Assembly: GCA_937995335.1 (NCBI GenBank)
Contig: CALKIH010000039.1
Span: 13,676 to 77,675 of the forward strand
DNA length: 64,000 bases
Origin: UBA2357 sp002344625
GTDB taxonomy: Bacteria > Pseudomonadota > Gammaproteobacteria > Burkholderiales > Rhodocyclaceae
Reading direction: 5' to 3'
Shown here: positions 54,664-63,750 of the stretch, piece after piece
Layout of the letters: each line of letters begins with the position of its first letter
Numbering within the stretch: position 1 is the stretch's first letter
Position numbers and translations under genes: made by a program
The notes under the pieces: generated by a model
Database searches by the model: none
What the model was told of the DNA's origin: nothing
Seen by the model: only the letters and a program-made list of their open reading frames with translations

Positions 54664-57600
54664 GTTCCGTTCCCCTCGGGTATCGCATTGTCACCATCGG
54701 CAGATTCAGATTTGACTTTTACGAAGCCAACCGAACTGCCATTGCGCAGCGCGTAAGCACCAGATATTTGGAGGGCGCCGTGGAACTTCGGATCAAAGCC
54801 CGCCCCGAGTGCGCGTTTCTCACCAAGGATCACCCAGACCATCGCCAGCCCTTCGCGCGAGAGGAATGCTGTCAAGATATCCTCCCGAATCAGAAGCGCG
54901 CTTGGTCCATCGGCATGTGCAGTCGGATCAAATGCCGCAAGTTTGCCATCCGCATCAAGAAAGTCCGCCCCGTTACCGCTCCACTGCAGACGAAGTCCTT
55001 TCATGAGGTCGCTTATAGGGAGGCGGAGCCGGAAGGTCTCATCAACCGAACAATCAAACCCGCTGGCTTCGCGGAGATATTCAAAAGCCATCACACGAAT
55101 TTTTGCGGGGCAGCCATGATCTGGCTGTATCCACCCATCGTCGCCGTAGTACGGCTTGCCGAAGTAGTGGGCAGCAGGGGACCAACCGTGCTCGCCAAGA
55201 AACATCCGGTAGACTTCCGGTGGATTTGGCATCCAACGCCCCCAAAAATCCATGCCCTTGGCCCAGTCCATAAATGGGGCCACATCCTGCGACCGAATTA
55301 AATAGCCCGTGCAGGAATACCAAAAATCTCGCCTCTCTACCTCTGTCGACTCCCGATCGGCGGGGGACGGCTGCCTCCAGCCGAAGTGTCCCTGGACGTT
55401 GAGCCACTGAGACAAATCGTCAGGACGAGTGCACCGAAGCAGTTCTTCCAAACCGGGCAGATCGTCTTGACGCATCACCCAGCCACGCGGGTCATCTGGA
55501 TTTCCCCAGCCATCGTAACGGGAGGCTCCCCACCAAGCCGGCGTGTGCCCATCCCATGACGTCCCCCCGCGAGTGGTCCGTAGTGTGCAGGTTGGATCAA
55601 TATCCCGAAGGCTATCCTGCCATGGGCCGTCATAGGAACGATCCCCACTCTCGCGATAGGGTTCTCGATACTGATGGTGGTCAGCGATGTAGGCTATAAT
55701 TTCGTGGTACGCGATCCACTGGTATTTCTTTCCGATCCTCTCCACCTTGGAAGCCTCGCGCCCGTGGTATCCGATGGAAAACCGGTCGAATTTCCCGAAT
55801 CGTTCCGTGGTCCAGCCAAGGTCAAACACGCGCCAGAGGATGTACCGTTGGATCGATTGCAATTCAAATCCCGGTGGCCGGCGCGGTTCGGTCTCCTTAG
55901 CTTCAAGAAGGCTATCCAGGCGGGCGATTTGATCGTGGGTAAGCAATGCTCTCAAAGCAGCGCATGCGACCTCACGACTATTTTTCAATTCCGCAGTAGT
56001 CTGGCCAGCCATTTCCTCGGCTGCACCAGCCAACTCCTCGATATCCGTGGTGCTCTCCGGCGTTGATGAGGCGTCATCACACAGCTTCTCGATTAGCCAG
56101 TCCGGTAGCGTCAAGTGGAACGAGTCCCTCTTCAGCTCCCGGTCTGCCTCATCAAAAGTCGTCCAGGCAGCCCGTTCATCGTCGGAGAACCCGGAAACCA
56201 GCTCTACCAATTGTTCCTCGGCGGACTGCCATCTCGGCTCTTCGAGTCTAATCGACAGCCAGTCGTGAGAGGTTGAAGATGAATTCGTACCGATCACATA
56301 CCGCGCAAAATCGTCGTCCATCACCGAACTGCCGATTCGATTACGCGCCCATTCGAGTTCACCACTGTCATGGTCGCCACGGGCCCAATCGGCCATAAAG
56401 GGTTTGATTTCTTCCTCCGTTGGAATATGGGGCCACGCACTCTGGTATGGCGGACGAATTCGTTCTAAGGCAACATCGATTTGAGCCCTGAGATGGAGCG
56501 CGCGCTCGACCACGCCTCTGGCGTAGTCACGTAGCAGTACATGGGCAGGTGGCACGCCCGTCGCGAACACGTGGGTATAAACGCACTGTGCCAGGATTCC
56601 GACTCTCTCCGGATCGCTGCTTCGCGTCGCAATACCGTACGCAACACCAAATACGCGCTCGGCAATATAAGGGTCGTCCACATTGGCAAACTGCTCGACT
56701 AAACGTATCGCTGCATCAAACCGACCTGTAAGCAAGCTCACAAGTGCCTTGGTCGCGCGGTCGCGGAGAAAGCGATTCGATGTGGCGAGCATCCACGACA
56801 GTGTGGTTGCGCCCAAGCTAACGGTCTCATCATCGAGATTGTCGTTTGGGGATACTGCCGAGGCCCAATCCACCAGCCGATCGACCGCGCCATGGCTGCC
56901 CCATGCGTGGTGCAGATAGGTGCTCCACCAGGCATCCCGATCGGGCATGCAATCTTTGCGTAGCCGGCGGTCGAGGAAACGCGCATTGAGTGGATGCGCA
57001 GGCAACATGGCGACCGTCAGAATCACATCATGAGTGTCGCTCAGGTCTTGATCACTTCGAATAAGTGTATTAAGCACAACTCGAGTGTTCTCAGAAAACG
57101 CTTCCGGAGCACGCCACACAAGGCTTTGGCGGAAAGCCTCTCCAATTGCCCAGCGTTCCATTACCGCCGGAGCAAGTCGGATCAGTTCCTGCCCAGTCCG
57201 CTCCGGAACCTGAATACACAAGGCCTCTAGGAGTCCCGCAGGTACATACCGGCTCTCATCCCAAGCAAATGCGAGCGGTCCGCCCGCTGAAAAAGCTGTC
57301 GAAGGGGCTTCAATGTCGAGATGCGCATCGAGCAGCATTTTTGCAACGACGTGATCTGCAAAACGTTCATAGGCGATGAACACGAATTCCTCGCGGTCGG
57401 CATCTCGCTCCCATGCCGCCTCCTCGACCAGCACGCCCTCCGCGACCAGCCCGCGATACAGGGATCGTTCGAAATCTCGCCCAGGTAGTAGGGCGTTGAC
57501 GACATCCTCGGCCTTGGACAGCGACAACCAGCGTTCGCCCGAGTCGGCAAGCGAACTCGCGAATGCCTCAAGTGCTTTGCGAACAAGCGCATGCTTTTGG

Positions 57601-59318
57601 TTGAAGCCGAGCATTGTTGCAAGGCGCTGGTTTATCGCGCTCAGATACAGATCGAACGTCGCGGTGATGCCATGAAAGCCACGCGGGAGCCGCCGTTCGC
57701 CAGTTGCGCTGAGGCCACGGCAAAGTGTCTTCAGGAATAGGGGGTTGCGGAACTCCGGCGCGAGAAGCGGGGCCGACGGCAACTCGAGGCCGTAATGGAT
57801 GAAAAAGGTTCGCGTGGCATCGTATTCGTGCTCGGCAAAGCCGTGATGCCGTACCGCCACGGCACAAGCGCGTATTTCCTCCGGCACCACGATCGCCTCA
57901 TAGGAGGTGCGCACGGAGAGCAACACGCCGACCCACGGGGATCTCGCGAAGTGGGCCAGAAAGGCTGCAAGATGGTCCGGCCAGATCAGGCGTCCAGCAC
58001 CTTCGTTGATGGCATCGATCAGAACTAACGCTCGACAGCCCGCCGCCTGTGCAGCCGCCTCAAGAGCTCCGACAAATTGCTCCGCTGACGTGCCTGACAA
58101 GTCTAGTTGCTGGGTAGCTTGCGGCCAAGGGTGGCCTGCAACAACAAATTGCTGCCCCATGAGTAATACCGTTGGGCGCCCGGCCGCCACGCGTTGCGTG
58201 GCGACATCGCACAGCAGGTGTGTCTTGCCTGTTCCTGCTGCCCCCGTGATCAGCATCAGGTGGTTACCTGCGATGGCCGCCGCATGGTTCAGGGCGTCGC
58301 GAGTTTTTCGAAGTTCTGACTCGAGAGCATAAAGCCGATGGCGATACTCCCTGAAAGGGTTGTCCCTGCTGTGAAAATAGTCTTTGCTTTCCCCTGTCTC
58401 TGTGGCTTTAGAGTTGTGCTCACGCTCCAGAGCAGTCAGCAATTCTCCAAGTTCCGTAGCAGCCGTCTCGGTAGCGGCCACTTGGTCGGCGATATCCCGG
58501 AACGGCAACTCCCCTACCGGCAGAGCTTTCACTGCGCTTAGCTCGTTCAGGACGGTCTGCACTTTCGTCGACAACGTTGCCACCGCCTCAGTCAGCAGCG
58601 GGGTGGCCACCTTCGATTCGGAATAGCCAAGGCTTTGAAGTGACTTACGGATGCCTTTCGCATGCGCCTTGATATGATCGAAGAATTGCTTCGTTCGACC
58701 GAAGGTTTCGAGCTCGGCAGCGATTGGCAAAGCCACATGAATCTCGGGCGTGTACCGTGGCCCCGCTGTCTTTACCGCATCCTCCAGGCGCGCCTGAAAC
58801 CAAGCTCCGTCAAATCCATGGACGTCAAACCAGAAGCGGACGCGTCCGGCATGGCTGGGATGGGTTAGGTGATCCAGAAGCTCGTGGCTGCCCCACCAGA
58901 CGAACTCGACAGTCATGCCACGTGCGGATGCCCAGCCTCCCCACTTTTCTACATGCTCGTCCCAACGCTGCTTTGCCGAACGCCGACCATCGATCCGGGC
59001 GTCGGGTCGATCAAGCGGGGCGCAGATAAAGTACCGAACGAGCCGGGAGTGCTTCTCCAATGCGGTATTGACAGAGTCATCGAGCTGGGGCCACTGTGCG
59101 TCACCTAATCCGTCGATGTACTTCGCCTGCCATCCCCACTCGCTGCCGTCGCCAAAAACCGTATAGCACTCGACGCCGGCATCCGGAGTTCCCTTGCGTT
59201 CGAAGTTCGAACTAGGCGGACTTTCGGCGCGCGCAAGCTGGGCACACAACTCCTCGAAGCCTTTTGCCCTCGACCCTTCAAAGGGCCGGATCGCATTCCA
59301 GTCGAGCACCAGCGTCAC
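54660..59318 (-). CDS. Avs-like STAND NTPase with N-terminal Mrr-type nuclease domain
   Basis: 1552 residues from a GTG overlapping the hsdS stop. Residues 15-150 look like an Mrr/PD-(D/E)xK nuclease: FEELCAQLAR, D46-A-G-V-E50 and Q64-A-K66 (GWQAKYI). The NTPase core has Walker A GAAGTGKT (359-366) and Walker B LVLIDAINEG (431-440). A long helical C-terminal half contains ERIGKKYQWIAYHEIIAYIA, a motif I associate with large Avs-group proteins, plus a Trp-rich region. This plan (nuclease, STAND ATPase, repeat sensor) is that of antiviral STAND proteins, which recognise phage portal or terminase and then cut DNA. Subtype (Avs2- or Avs4-like) cannot be fixed by eye. No frameshift seen. Confidence 0.72.
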   Translation of the reverse strand: MTLVLDWNAIRPFEGSRAKGFEELCAQLARAESPPSSNFERKGTPDAGVECYTVFGDGSEWGWQAKYIDGLGDAQWPQLDDSVNTALEKHSRLVRYFICAPLDRPDARIDGRRSAKQRWDEHVEKWGGWASARGMTVEFVWWGSHELLDHLTHPSHAGRVRFWFDVHGFDGAWFQARLEDAVKTAGPRYTPEIHVALPIAAELETFGRTKQFFDHIKAHAKGIRKSLQSLGYSESKVATPLLTEAVATLSTKVQTVLNELSAVKALPVGELPFRDIADQVAATETAATELGELLTALEREHNSKATETGESKDYFHSRDNPFREYRHRLYALESELRKTRDALNHAAAIAGNHLMLITGAAGTGKTHLLCDVATQRVAAGRPTVLLMGQQFVVAGHPWPQATQQLDLSGTSAEQFVGALEAAAQAAGCRALVLIDAINEGAGRLIWPDHLAAFLAHFARSPWVGVLLSVRTSYEAIVVPEEIRACAVAVRHHGFAEHEYDATRTFFIHYGLELPSAPLLAPEFRNPLFLKTLCRGLSATGERRLPRGFHGITATFDLYLSAINQRLATMLGFNQKHALVRKALEAFASSLADSGERWLSLSKAEDVVNALLPGRDFERSLYRGLVAEGVLVEEAAWERDADREEFVFIAYERFADHVVAKMLLDAHLDIEAPSTAFSAGGPLAFAWDESRYVPAGLLEALCIQVPERTGQELIRLAPAVMERWAIGEAFRQSLVWRAPEAFSENTRVVLNTLIRSDQDLSDTHDVILTVAMLPAHPLNARFLDRRLRKDCMPDRDAWWSTYLHHAWGSHGAVDRLVDWASAVSPNDNLDDETVSLGATTLSWMLATSNRFLRDRATKALVSLLTGRFDAAIRLVEQFANVDDPYIAERVFGVAYGIATRSSDPERVGILAQCVYTHVFATGVPPAHVLLRDYARGVVERALHLRAQIDVALERIRPPYQSAWPHIPTEEEIKPFMADWARGDHDSGELEWARNRIGSSVMDDDFARYVIGTNSSSTSHDWLSIRLEEPRWQSAEEQLVELVSGFSDDERAAWTTFDEADRELKRDSFHLTLPDWLIEKLCDDASSTPESTTDIEELAGAAEEMAGQTTAELKNSREVACAALRALLTHDQIARLDSLLEAKETEPRRPPGFELQSIQRYILWRVFDLGWTTERFGKFDRFSIGYHGREASKVERIGKKYQWIAYHEIIAYIADHHQYREPYRESGDRSYDGPWQDSLRDIDPTCTLRTTRGGTSWDGHTPAWWGASRYDGWGNPDDPRGWVMRQDDLPGLEELLRCTRPDDLSQWLNVQGHFGWRQPSPADRESTEVERRDFWYSCTGYLIRSQDVAPFMDWAKGMDFWGRWMPNPPEVYRMFLGEHGWSPAAHYFGKPYYGDDGWIQPDHGCPAKIRVMAFEYLREASGFDCSVDETFRLRLPISDLMKGLRLQWSGNGADFLDADGKLAAFDPTAHADGPSALLIREDILTAFLSREGLAMVWVILGEKRALGAGFDPKFHGALQISGAYALRNGSSVGFVKVKSESADGDNAIPEGNGT

Positions 59319-60736
59319 ACCTCAGCCTCCTCAGCGGCATCCGTCATATCCTCGTCATCGGCCAGGGCGGCGGTATCGTCAAACTGTTCGGGTTCGTCAG
59401 TTTCCTCGGGCAAATTCATCGCCACTTCGCGCACGTCCACCTTGCCAGTGACCACGTCGGCTATCAGGCGGGTGCGGTATTCTCCGAGCAATGCGATCTC
59501 CCTTTTGGCTCGGGCAATAACGTCGTCCAGTGGAGAGGATTCCCTTTCGATGTGGGCAACAATCGCCATTTGCTCATCGAGAGGGCACCAAAGCAGCGGC
59601 AATGCTGAAACCTGCCCAAGACGAAGATGGCCTACGGTGCTGCCGTTGCAGGCATGCTCGATGTAAGTTCTGACGACCGGACCGTAGATGCTGTGAAGAA
59701 GAAACTTGGACTCGACAACCTCGGGGTTCGGTCGGAAGTACATCATGCGTTGGCCCATGCAGAGGTTCTGCAAATTTGGAACCAAGCAGGCTTCTCCTGC
59801 GGGTGCTTCACGGGTAAAGAAAACGTCTTCCTGTCGCGGCGCTCCTCGTTGGGTCCAAATTTCGTAATTCCGCCGATCGGTAGGATAGGAACCATCAAGT
59901 CTGAAATGGCCGTGCCGAACGTTCGTGGTCCTTACGACCACGTACTTCCCATCAGGGACCATATCTGGCGTTCGATTCTTGCAATCGACAATGGCCGAGC
60001 ACACCTGCTTCGCTCGGCGCAGCTCCCAATGCTCTGGAATATCACCCAGCCAAGGCACACCCGAGGGCTTCAGGCGCACATCGGGATCGAGACCGCGCGT
60101 CACGGCGCGGTGGATGATGGCCTGCTTCTGCTCGTTCAGCAGGGCGATCAGCTTTTTCTTGGTGCGGATGAAGCGCTCGATCTTTCGGTTGGTATGGTCG
60201 ATGAAGCGAACAATCGCGCCTTGTTCGCTGGGCGGCGGGACAATGCTCTCAATTCGACCGAGATCATCGGAATATAGACGAAGTCTGCTGCCAACAACTC
60301 CGGTAGAAGCTGCCTTGATCCGCCCCTTGTACATTGGCAGCCGCAATAGTTCATGAAAATACCAAGGCTGGGCACCATCTTTAAAACGATAGACCCAATA
60401 TGCCGGACTGGCGATGCCATCGTAGCGGGATACACCCATGCTTCCGTTCCAGGCCAGCATGATGTTTATTATTAGATCGTCGGCTGCAACACGTTTATAG
60501 CCGATGAGGGACGCAGCGCGTGTATCGGGTTCCTCAGAACCATTGCTGGACCGCCGCTGGGTAACGCCAGTGTATTGCAATACTCGAAGCAACTGCTCAT
60601 TACCGGTGGCGGAGCGCAAGTCCACTTCTCGTAGCAGTAGCTTCATTCTCCGAATATCCCAATGGGTAGGGATACTACCAATCCACGGCACTCCCGAGTC
60701 TTTGTACTCCGAATACGGTTTGAGATTCCCGGTCAC
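59315..60736 (-). CDS. hsdS: Type I restriction-modification specificity subunit HsdS
   Basis: 473 residues from a GTG at 60736 (TGNLKPYSEYKDSGVPWIGS) with GGAGAGG upstream. Two target-recognition domains, each opened by the repeated motif SGVPWIGSIPTHWDIRR (near 15) and SGVPWLGDIPEHWELRR (near 230), each followed by a conserved helical spacer (TNRKIERFIRTKKKLIALL, and a C-terminal counterpart EIALLGEYRTRLIADVV). They would read the two halves of a bipartite target. Acidic tail at the C-terminus. Starts 2 bp from the HEPN gene stop and overlaps the NTPase start. Confidence 0.95.
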   Translation of the reverse strand: MTGNLKPYSEYKDSGVPWIGSIPTHWDIRRMKLLLREVDLRSATGNEQLLRVLQYTGVTQRRSSNGSEEPDTRAASLIGYKRVAADDLIINIMLAWNGSMGVSRYDGIASPAYWVYRFKDGAQPWYFHELLRLPMYKGRIKAASTGVVGSRLRLYSDDLGRIESIVPPPSEQGAIVRFIDHTNRKIERFIRTKKKLIALLNEQKQAIIHRAVTRGLDPDVRLKPSGVPWLGDIPEHWELRRAKQVCSAIVDCKNRTPDMVPDGKYVVVRTTNVRHGHFRLDGSYPTDRRNYEIWTQRGAPRQEDVFFTREAPAGEACLVPNLQNLCMGQRMMYFRPNPEVVESKFLLHSIYGPVVRTYIEHACNGSTVGHLRLGQVSALPLLWCPLDEQMAIVAHIERESSPLDDVIARAKREIALLGEYRTRLIADVVTGKVDVREVAMNLPEETDEPEQFDDTAALADDEDMTDAAEEAEV

Positions 60737-60737
60737 T

Positions 60738-61538
60738 TCAGAGCCTCTCCCTTGTCGGCACACAACTATCCAGTTTCCGGTGAAGAAGCGAGATCAGCGA
60801 AAGGTAGTCCGCAGCATCGTCTTCCCCTTCCCACAAAATCTTGGGCTCATGGGCGAGGGGATTTCTGACCGCGCCAAAGCATCCTTTCAGCAGAGCCGCA
60901 AAACCTTTGTGCTCGGTCTTTTCCGTATCCGTTTGCAAGGTGTTGATGGCGAGAATGGGGCGATCGATCGCAAAGACTCGATCAACCAGTGCAGCTCCAT
61001 CCCCCTGAATCCCGGAAAGTTCGCGAATTCGCTGAGCAAGTCCTTTCGTGGCTTCAAAGACAGCGTGGAAGTAGTTCTCGTCGAGGAGCTCAACCCGGCA
61101 GTACTTCAGCACTTCTGAATGAATGCACCGACCGCGGAACTTGGCCTGAATCGTCTGAACACGCTTTTCGGCTTCATCGAGCGTACGTGCTGCCTCACCT
61201 TGGCAGAACTTCCCGTCCTTGCCATATTCGAGGCCAGAAAAGGCCAGGATCGTGTTGAGCTCCTGCCTGTGCGCTTCGAATGCTTCGCTTCGCCCAACGA
61301 AGCGTGCTGGGGTCAGGAAAGACTGAATGAAGTCGAGTACCCGATTAGCGCACCGATATTGTTTTTGCGATTCGAGGAACACCCAATAGAGGCGGCGCCA
61401 CTTGGTGGATTCCCTGGATGTATCGTCCAGGCCACGATCATTCAGCACTCGGGAGATGTCCGTGCCGGAACCACACTCGCCAAGCAAGCGAGCCAATGCC
61501 TCGATTTGCCCTTCCGGCAAGGCAGGTACGGCGCTCAC
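60738..61538 (-). CDS. TIGR02391 (Ymh) family protein with HEPN motif
   Basis: 266 residues from a GTG start. The C-terminal half fits the TIGR02391/Ymh family: ENYFHAVFEATKGLAQRIRE, LSGIQGDGAALVDRVF, EKTEHKGFAALLKG and AVRNPLAHEPKI. R225-N-P-L-A-H230 is the R-x4-H motif of HEPN ribonucleases. The N-terminal half is unassigned. Placed between hsdM and hsdS, with its GTG overlapping the native hsdM stop (GTGA), so it is coupled to the methylase. An abortive-infection RNase is inferred. Confidence 0.85.
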   Translation of the reverse strand: MSAVPALPEGQIEALARLLGECGSGTDISRVLNDRGLDDTSRESTKWRRLYWVFLESQKQYRCANRVLDFIQSFLTPARFVGRSEAFEAHRQELNTILAFSGLEYGKDGKFCQGEAARTLDEAEKRVQTIQAKFRGRCIHSEVLKYCRVELLDENYFHAVFEATKGLAQRIRELSGIQGDGAALVDRVFAIDRPILAINTLQTDTEKTEHKGFAALLKGCFGAVRNPLAHEPKILWEGEDDAADYLSLISLLHRKLDSCVPTRERL

Positions 61539-61544
61539 AGTGAA

Positions 61545-63521
61545 TCACCGCCAATGATTTCGCCGAGCAGGCCTTCCGTTTCCCTTCTCCAGCGCCAGAA
61601 TGTCGGCTCGAATCTGCTCCAGGCTGCGCAATGCTTGCGGTTTGTAGAAGTGGCGAGTGAAGGAAATCTCGTAGCCAATCTTGGTGGCGGTCTCATCCAG
61701 CCATGCGTCAGGCGTGTAAGGCAACACTTCCCGACGCAGGAAAGCTTCAATGCCGCCCTCTTCAAGCAGGGCCACCTGTTCTGTATCGCGCAGATCGCTG
61801 CCAGGTTCGTATTCAACGATGCATTGCTTGCCGTCGATGGTCGCTTCGAACAACCCGCGCAGCGGGTCGGCCTGAATCTTGCCGGATTTGTGGATTTTCC
61901 TGATGACCGGAGGAGCCGTCTCATCGACGTTTCCATCGGCCTTGAGGGCCTTGATCTCCTTGGGCGTGTAGGCGCGGTTCGGGTCGATGTCCTTCAAGCG
62001 CAACGGGCGCTCGACCGTGATTTTCCAATAGCCCAGGGCCTGGTTCGGGAAAATCTTGGACTGCTCGGATTCCTTGAAGGCGAGAAAGGTATTGCAAATC
62101 CGCTGGATGTCGTCTTCGGCGAGCTCGCAGTTTTTCTTGCCCAGATTTTTGCGCAGCGGCTTGAACCACTGAGTGGCATCGATAAACTGTACCTCGCCTT
62201 TGCGGTTTTCAGGTCTGCGGTTACCGAGGACCCAGATGTAGGTGGCAATGCCGGTGTTGTAGAACATATTGAGCGGCAGGGCGACGATGGCTTCGAGCCA
62301 GTCGTTCTCGATGATCCAGCGGCGGATGTTGCTTTCGCCCTGGCCGGCATCGCCGGTGAATAGCGACGAGCCGTTATGGACTTCGGCAATGCGATTGCCC
62401 AGCGGCGTGCCGCGCTTCATCTTGCTCACCATGTTGGCCAGGAACAGCATCTGGCCGTCGGATGAGCGGGTCAGCAGGGAATATTCGGCGTCTCCGGCGT
62501 AGTCGGTGATGAAGCGCGGGTCTTTTATGCCTTCTTTGCCGCCCATGCGCTCCAGGTCGCTTTTCCAGCTCTTGCCGTAGGGCAGATTGGAGAGCATGAA
62601 GTCGAAATCGCGGGCGGCAAAGGCATCGTTCGAAAGCGTCGAGTGCGCCGGACCGCCGACCAGATTATCGGCGGCATCGCCTTCGCCCTTGAGCAACAAA
62701 TCGGCCTTGGCGATGGCGTACGTTTCGGCGTTGATCTCCTGGCCGTAGAGGTGGGTGGCGACCTGCTTGCCATGCTGCCGGGCGAGGCCCTGTAGCGTCT
62801 CTTCCGCCACGGTGAGCATGCCGCCGGTGCCGCAGGCGCCGTCGTAGAGCAGATAGGTGCCGGATTCGATCCGGTCGGCGATGGGCAGGAAGATCAGGTT
62901 GGCCATCAGCTTGACGGCATCGCGGGGCGTCCAGTGTTCGCCCGCCTCTTCGTTGTTCTCTTCGTTGAAGCGACGAATCAGTTCCTCGAAGACGGTCCCC
63001 ATGGCGTGGTTGTCGAGGCCTTGATGCCTGATCGTCCCATCCGGATTTTTGACCGGCACAGGACTGAGATTCACGGCGGAGTCGAGCAGCTTCTCGATCA
63101 GGGTACCCAGGGCGTCGGCTTTGGAGAGTCGGGGAATCTGGTTGCGAAATTCGAAGTTGTCGAGAATTTCCTGGACGTTGGGCGAGAAGCCGTCGAGATA
63201 GGCTTCGAAGTCGGCGCGTAGCTGCTGCTGGCTGGCGCGGTTACGCAGGTCGCGCAGGGTGAACTTCGAGGTGTTGTAAAAGGCCTGCCCTGCCGCCTGG
63301 CGAAGCGCCACATCCTGGTTGGCAATGCCGACGCTGTCCAGGGCGGATTCCATATCAATCACAGCTTGCTTGGTCGGCTCCAGCACAGCATCCAGCCGGT
63401 GCAGCACGGTCATCGGCAAGATTACATCCCGATACTTGCCGCGGACGTACAGATCGCGCAGCACATCGTCTGCGATGCCCCAAATGAAGTTGGTGATCCA
63501 GGTCAGTTGAGATTGGTCCAT
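61545..63521 (-). CDS. hsdM: Type I DNA methyltransferase HsdM, altered motif IV and shifted C-terminus
   Basis: 658 residues from ATG 63521 (MDQSQLTWITNFIWGIADDV). The N-terminal helical domain is followed by the SAM site LLYDGACGTGGMLT (motif I). Motif IV reads SNLPYGKSW, where N6-adenine methylases have NPPY; the second residue is Leu (CTG instead of CCG). The last 10 or so residues (GNGRPARRNHWR) are out of frame: removing one G from the GGG at plus 61582-61584 restores ETEGLLGEIIGGDSL with a stop at 61535 that overlaps the next gene. First enzyme gene of the R-M operon. Both changes may affect activity. Confidence 0.9.
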   Translation of the reverse strand: MDQSQLTWITNFIWGIADDVLRDLYVRGKYRDVILPMTVLHRLDAVLEPTKQAVIDMESALDSVGIANQDVALRQAAGQAFYNTSKFTLRDLRNRASQQQLRADFEAYLDGFSPNVQEILDNFEFRNQIPRLSKADALGTLIEKLLDSAVNLSPVPVKNPDGTIRHQGLDNHAMGTVFEELIRRFNEENNEEAGEHWTPRDAVKLMANLIFLPIADRIESGTYLLYDGACGTGGMLTVAEETLQGLARQHGKQVATHLYGQEINAETYAIAKADLLLKGEGDAADNLVGGPAHSTLSNDAFAARDFDFMLSNLPYGKSWKSDLERMGGKEGIKDPRFITDYAGDAEYSLLTRSSDGQMLFLANMVSKMKRGTPLGNRIAEVHNGSSLFTGDAGQGESNIRRWIIENDWLEAIVALPLNMFYNTGIATYIWVLGNRRPENRKGEVQFIDATQWFKPLRKNLGKKNCELAEDDIQRICNTFLAFKESEQSKIFPNQALGYWKITVERPLRLKDIDPNRAYTPKEIKALKADGNVDETAPPVIRKIHKSGKIQADPLRGLFEATIDGKQCIVEYEPGSDLRDTEQVALLEEGGIEAFLRREVLPYTPDAWLDETATKIGYEISFTRHFYKPQALRSLEQIRADILALEKGNGRPARRNHWR

Positions 63522-63543
63522 GGTTCTTGCTGTCTTCCTTGAT

Positions 63544-63750
63544 TCAGGCGCGGGACTTGGTTTTCTTGGCATGTTTTTCGGGTGCTACGGCTAGGGGCCA
63601 GCCCAGCCCTTCCCGCTCGCAATACTCGCGAACCAGCCACTCGACCATGTTCGCCATGCTGCGACTCTCGCGCTCGGCGATTACTCGTAAGGCTTCCTTG
63701 GTGGCCGGCTGGAAGCGGAATGCGACAGGCGTTGCTTTCTGCTCTGACAT
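63544..63750 (-). CDS. Small ribbon-helix-helix type protein upstream of hsdM
   Basis: 68 residues from ATG 63750 (MSEQKATPVAFRFQPATKEA) with AGGA upstream. The pattern VAFRFQPATKEALRVIAERE then SMANMVEWLVREYCE fits a ribbon-helix-helix fold; the tail is lysine-rich (KHAKKTKSRA). It ends 22 bp before hsdM and probably controls the R-M operon. No closer family identified. Confidence 0.75.
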   Translation of the reverse strand: MSEQKATPVAFRFQPATKEALRVIAERESRSMANMVEWLVREYCEREGLGWPLAVAPEKHAKKTKSRA

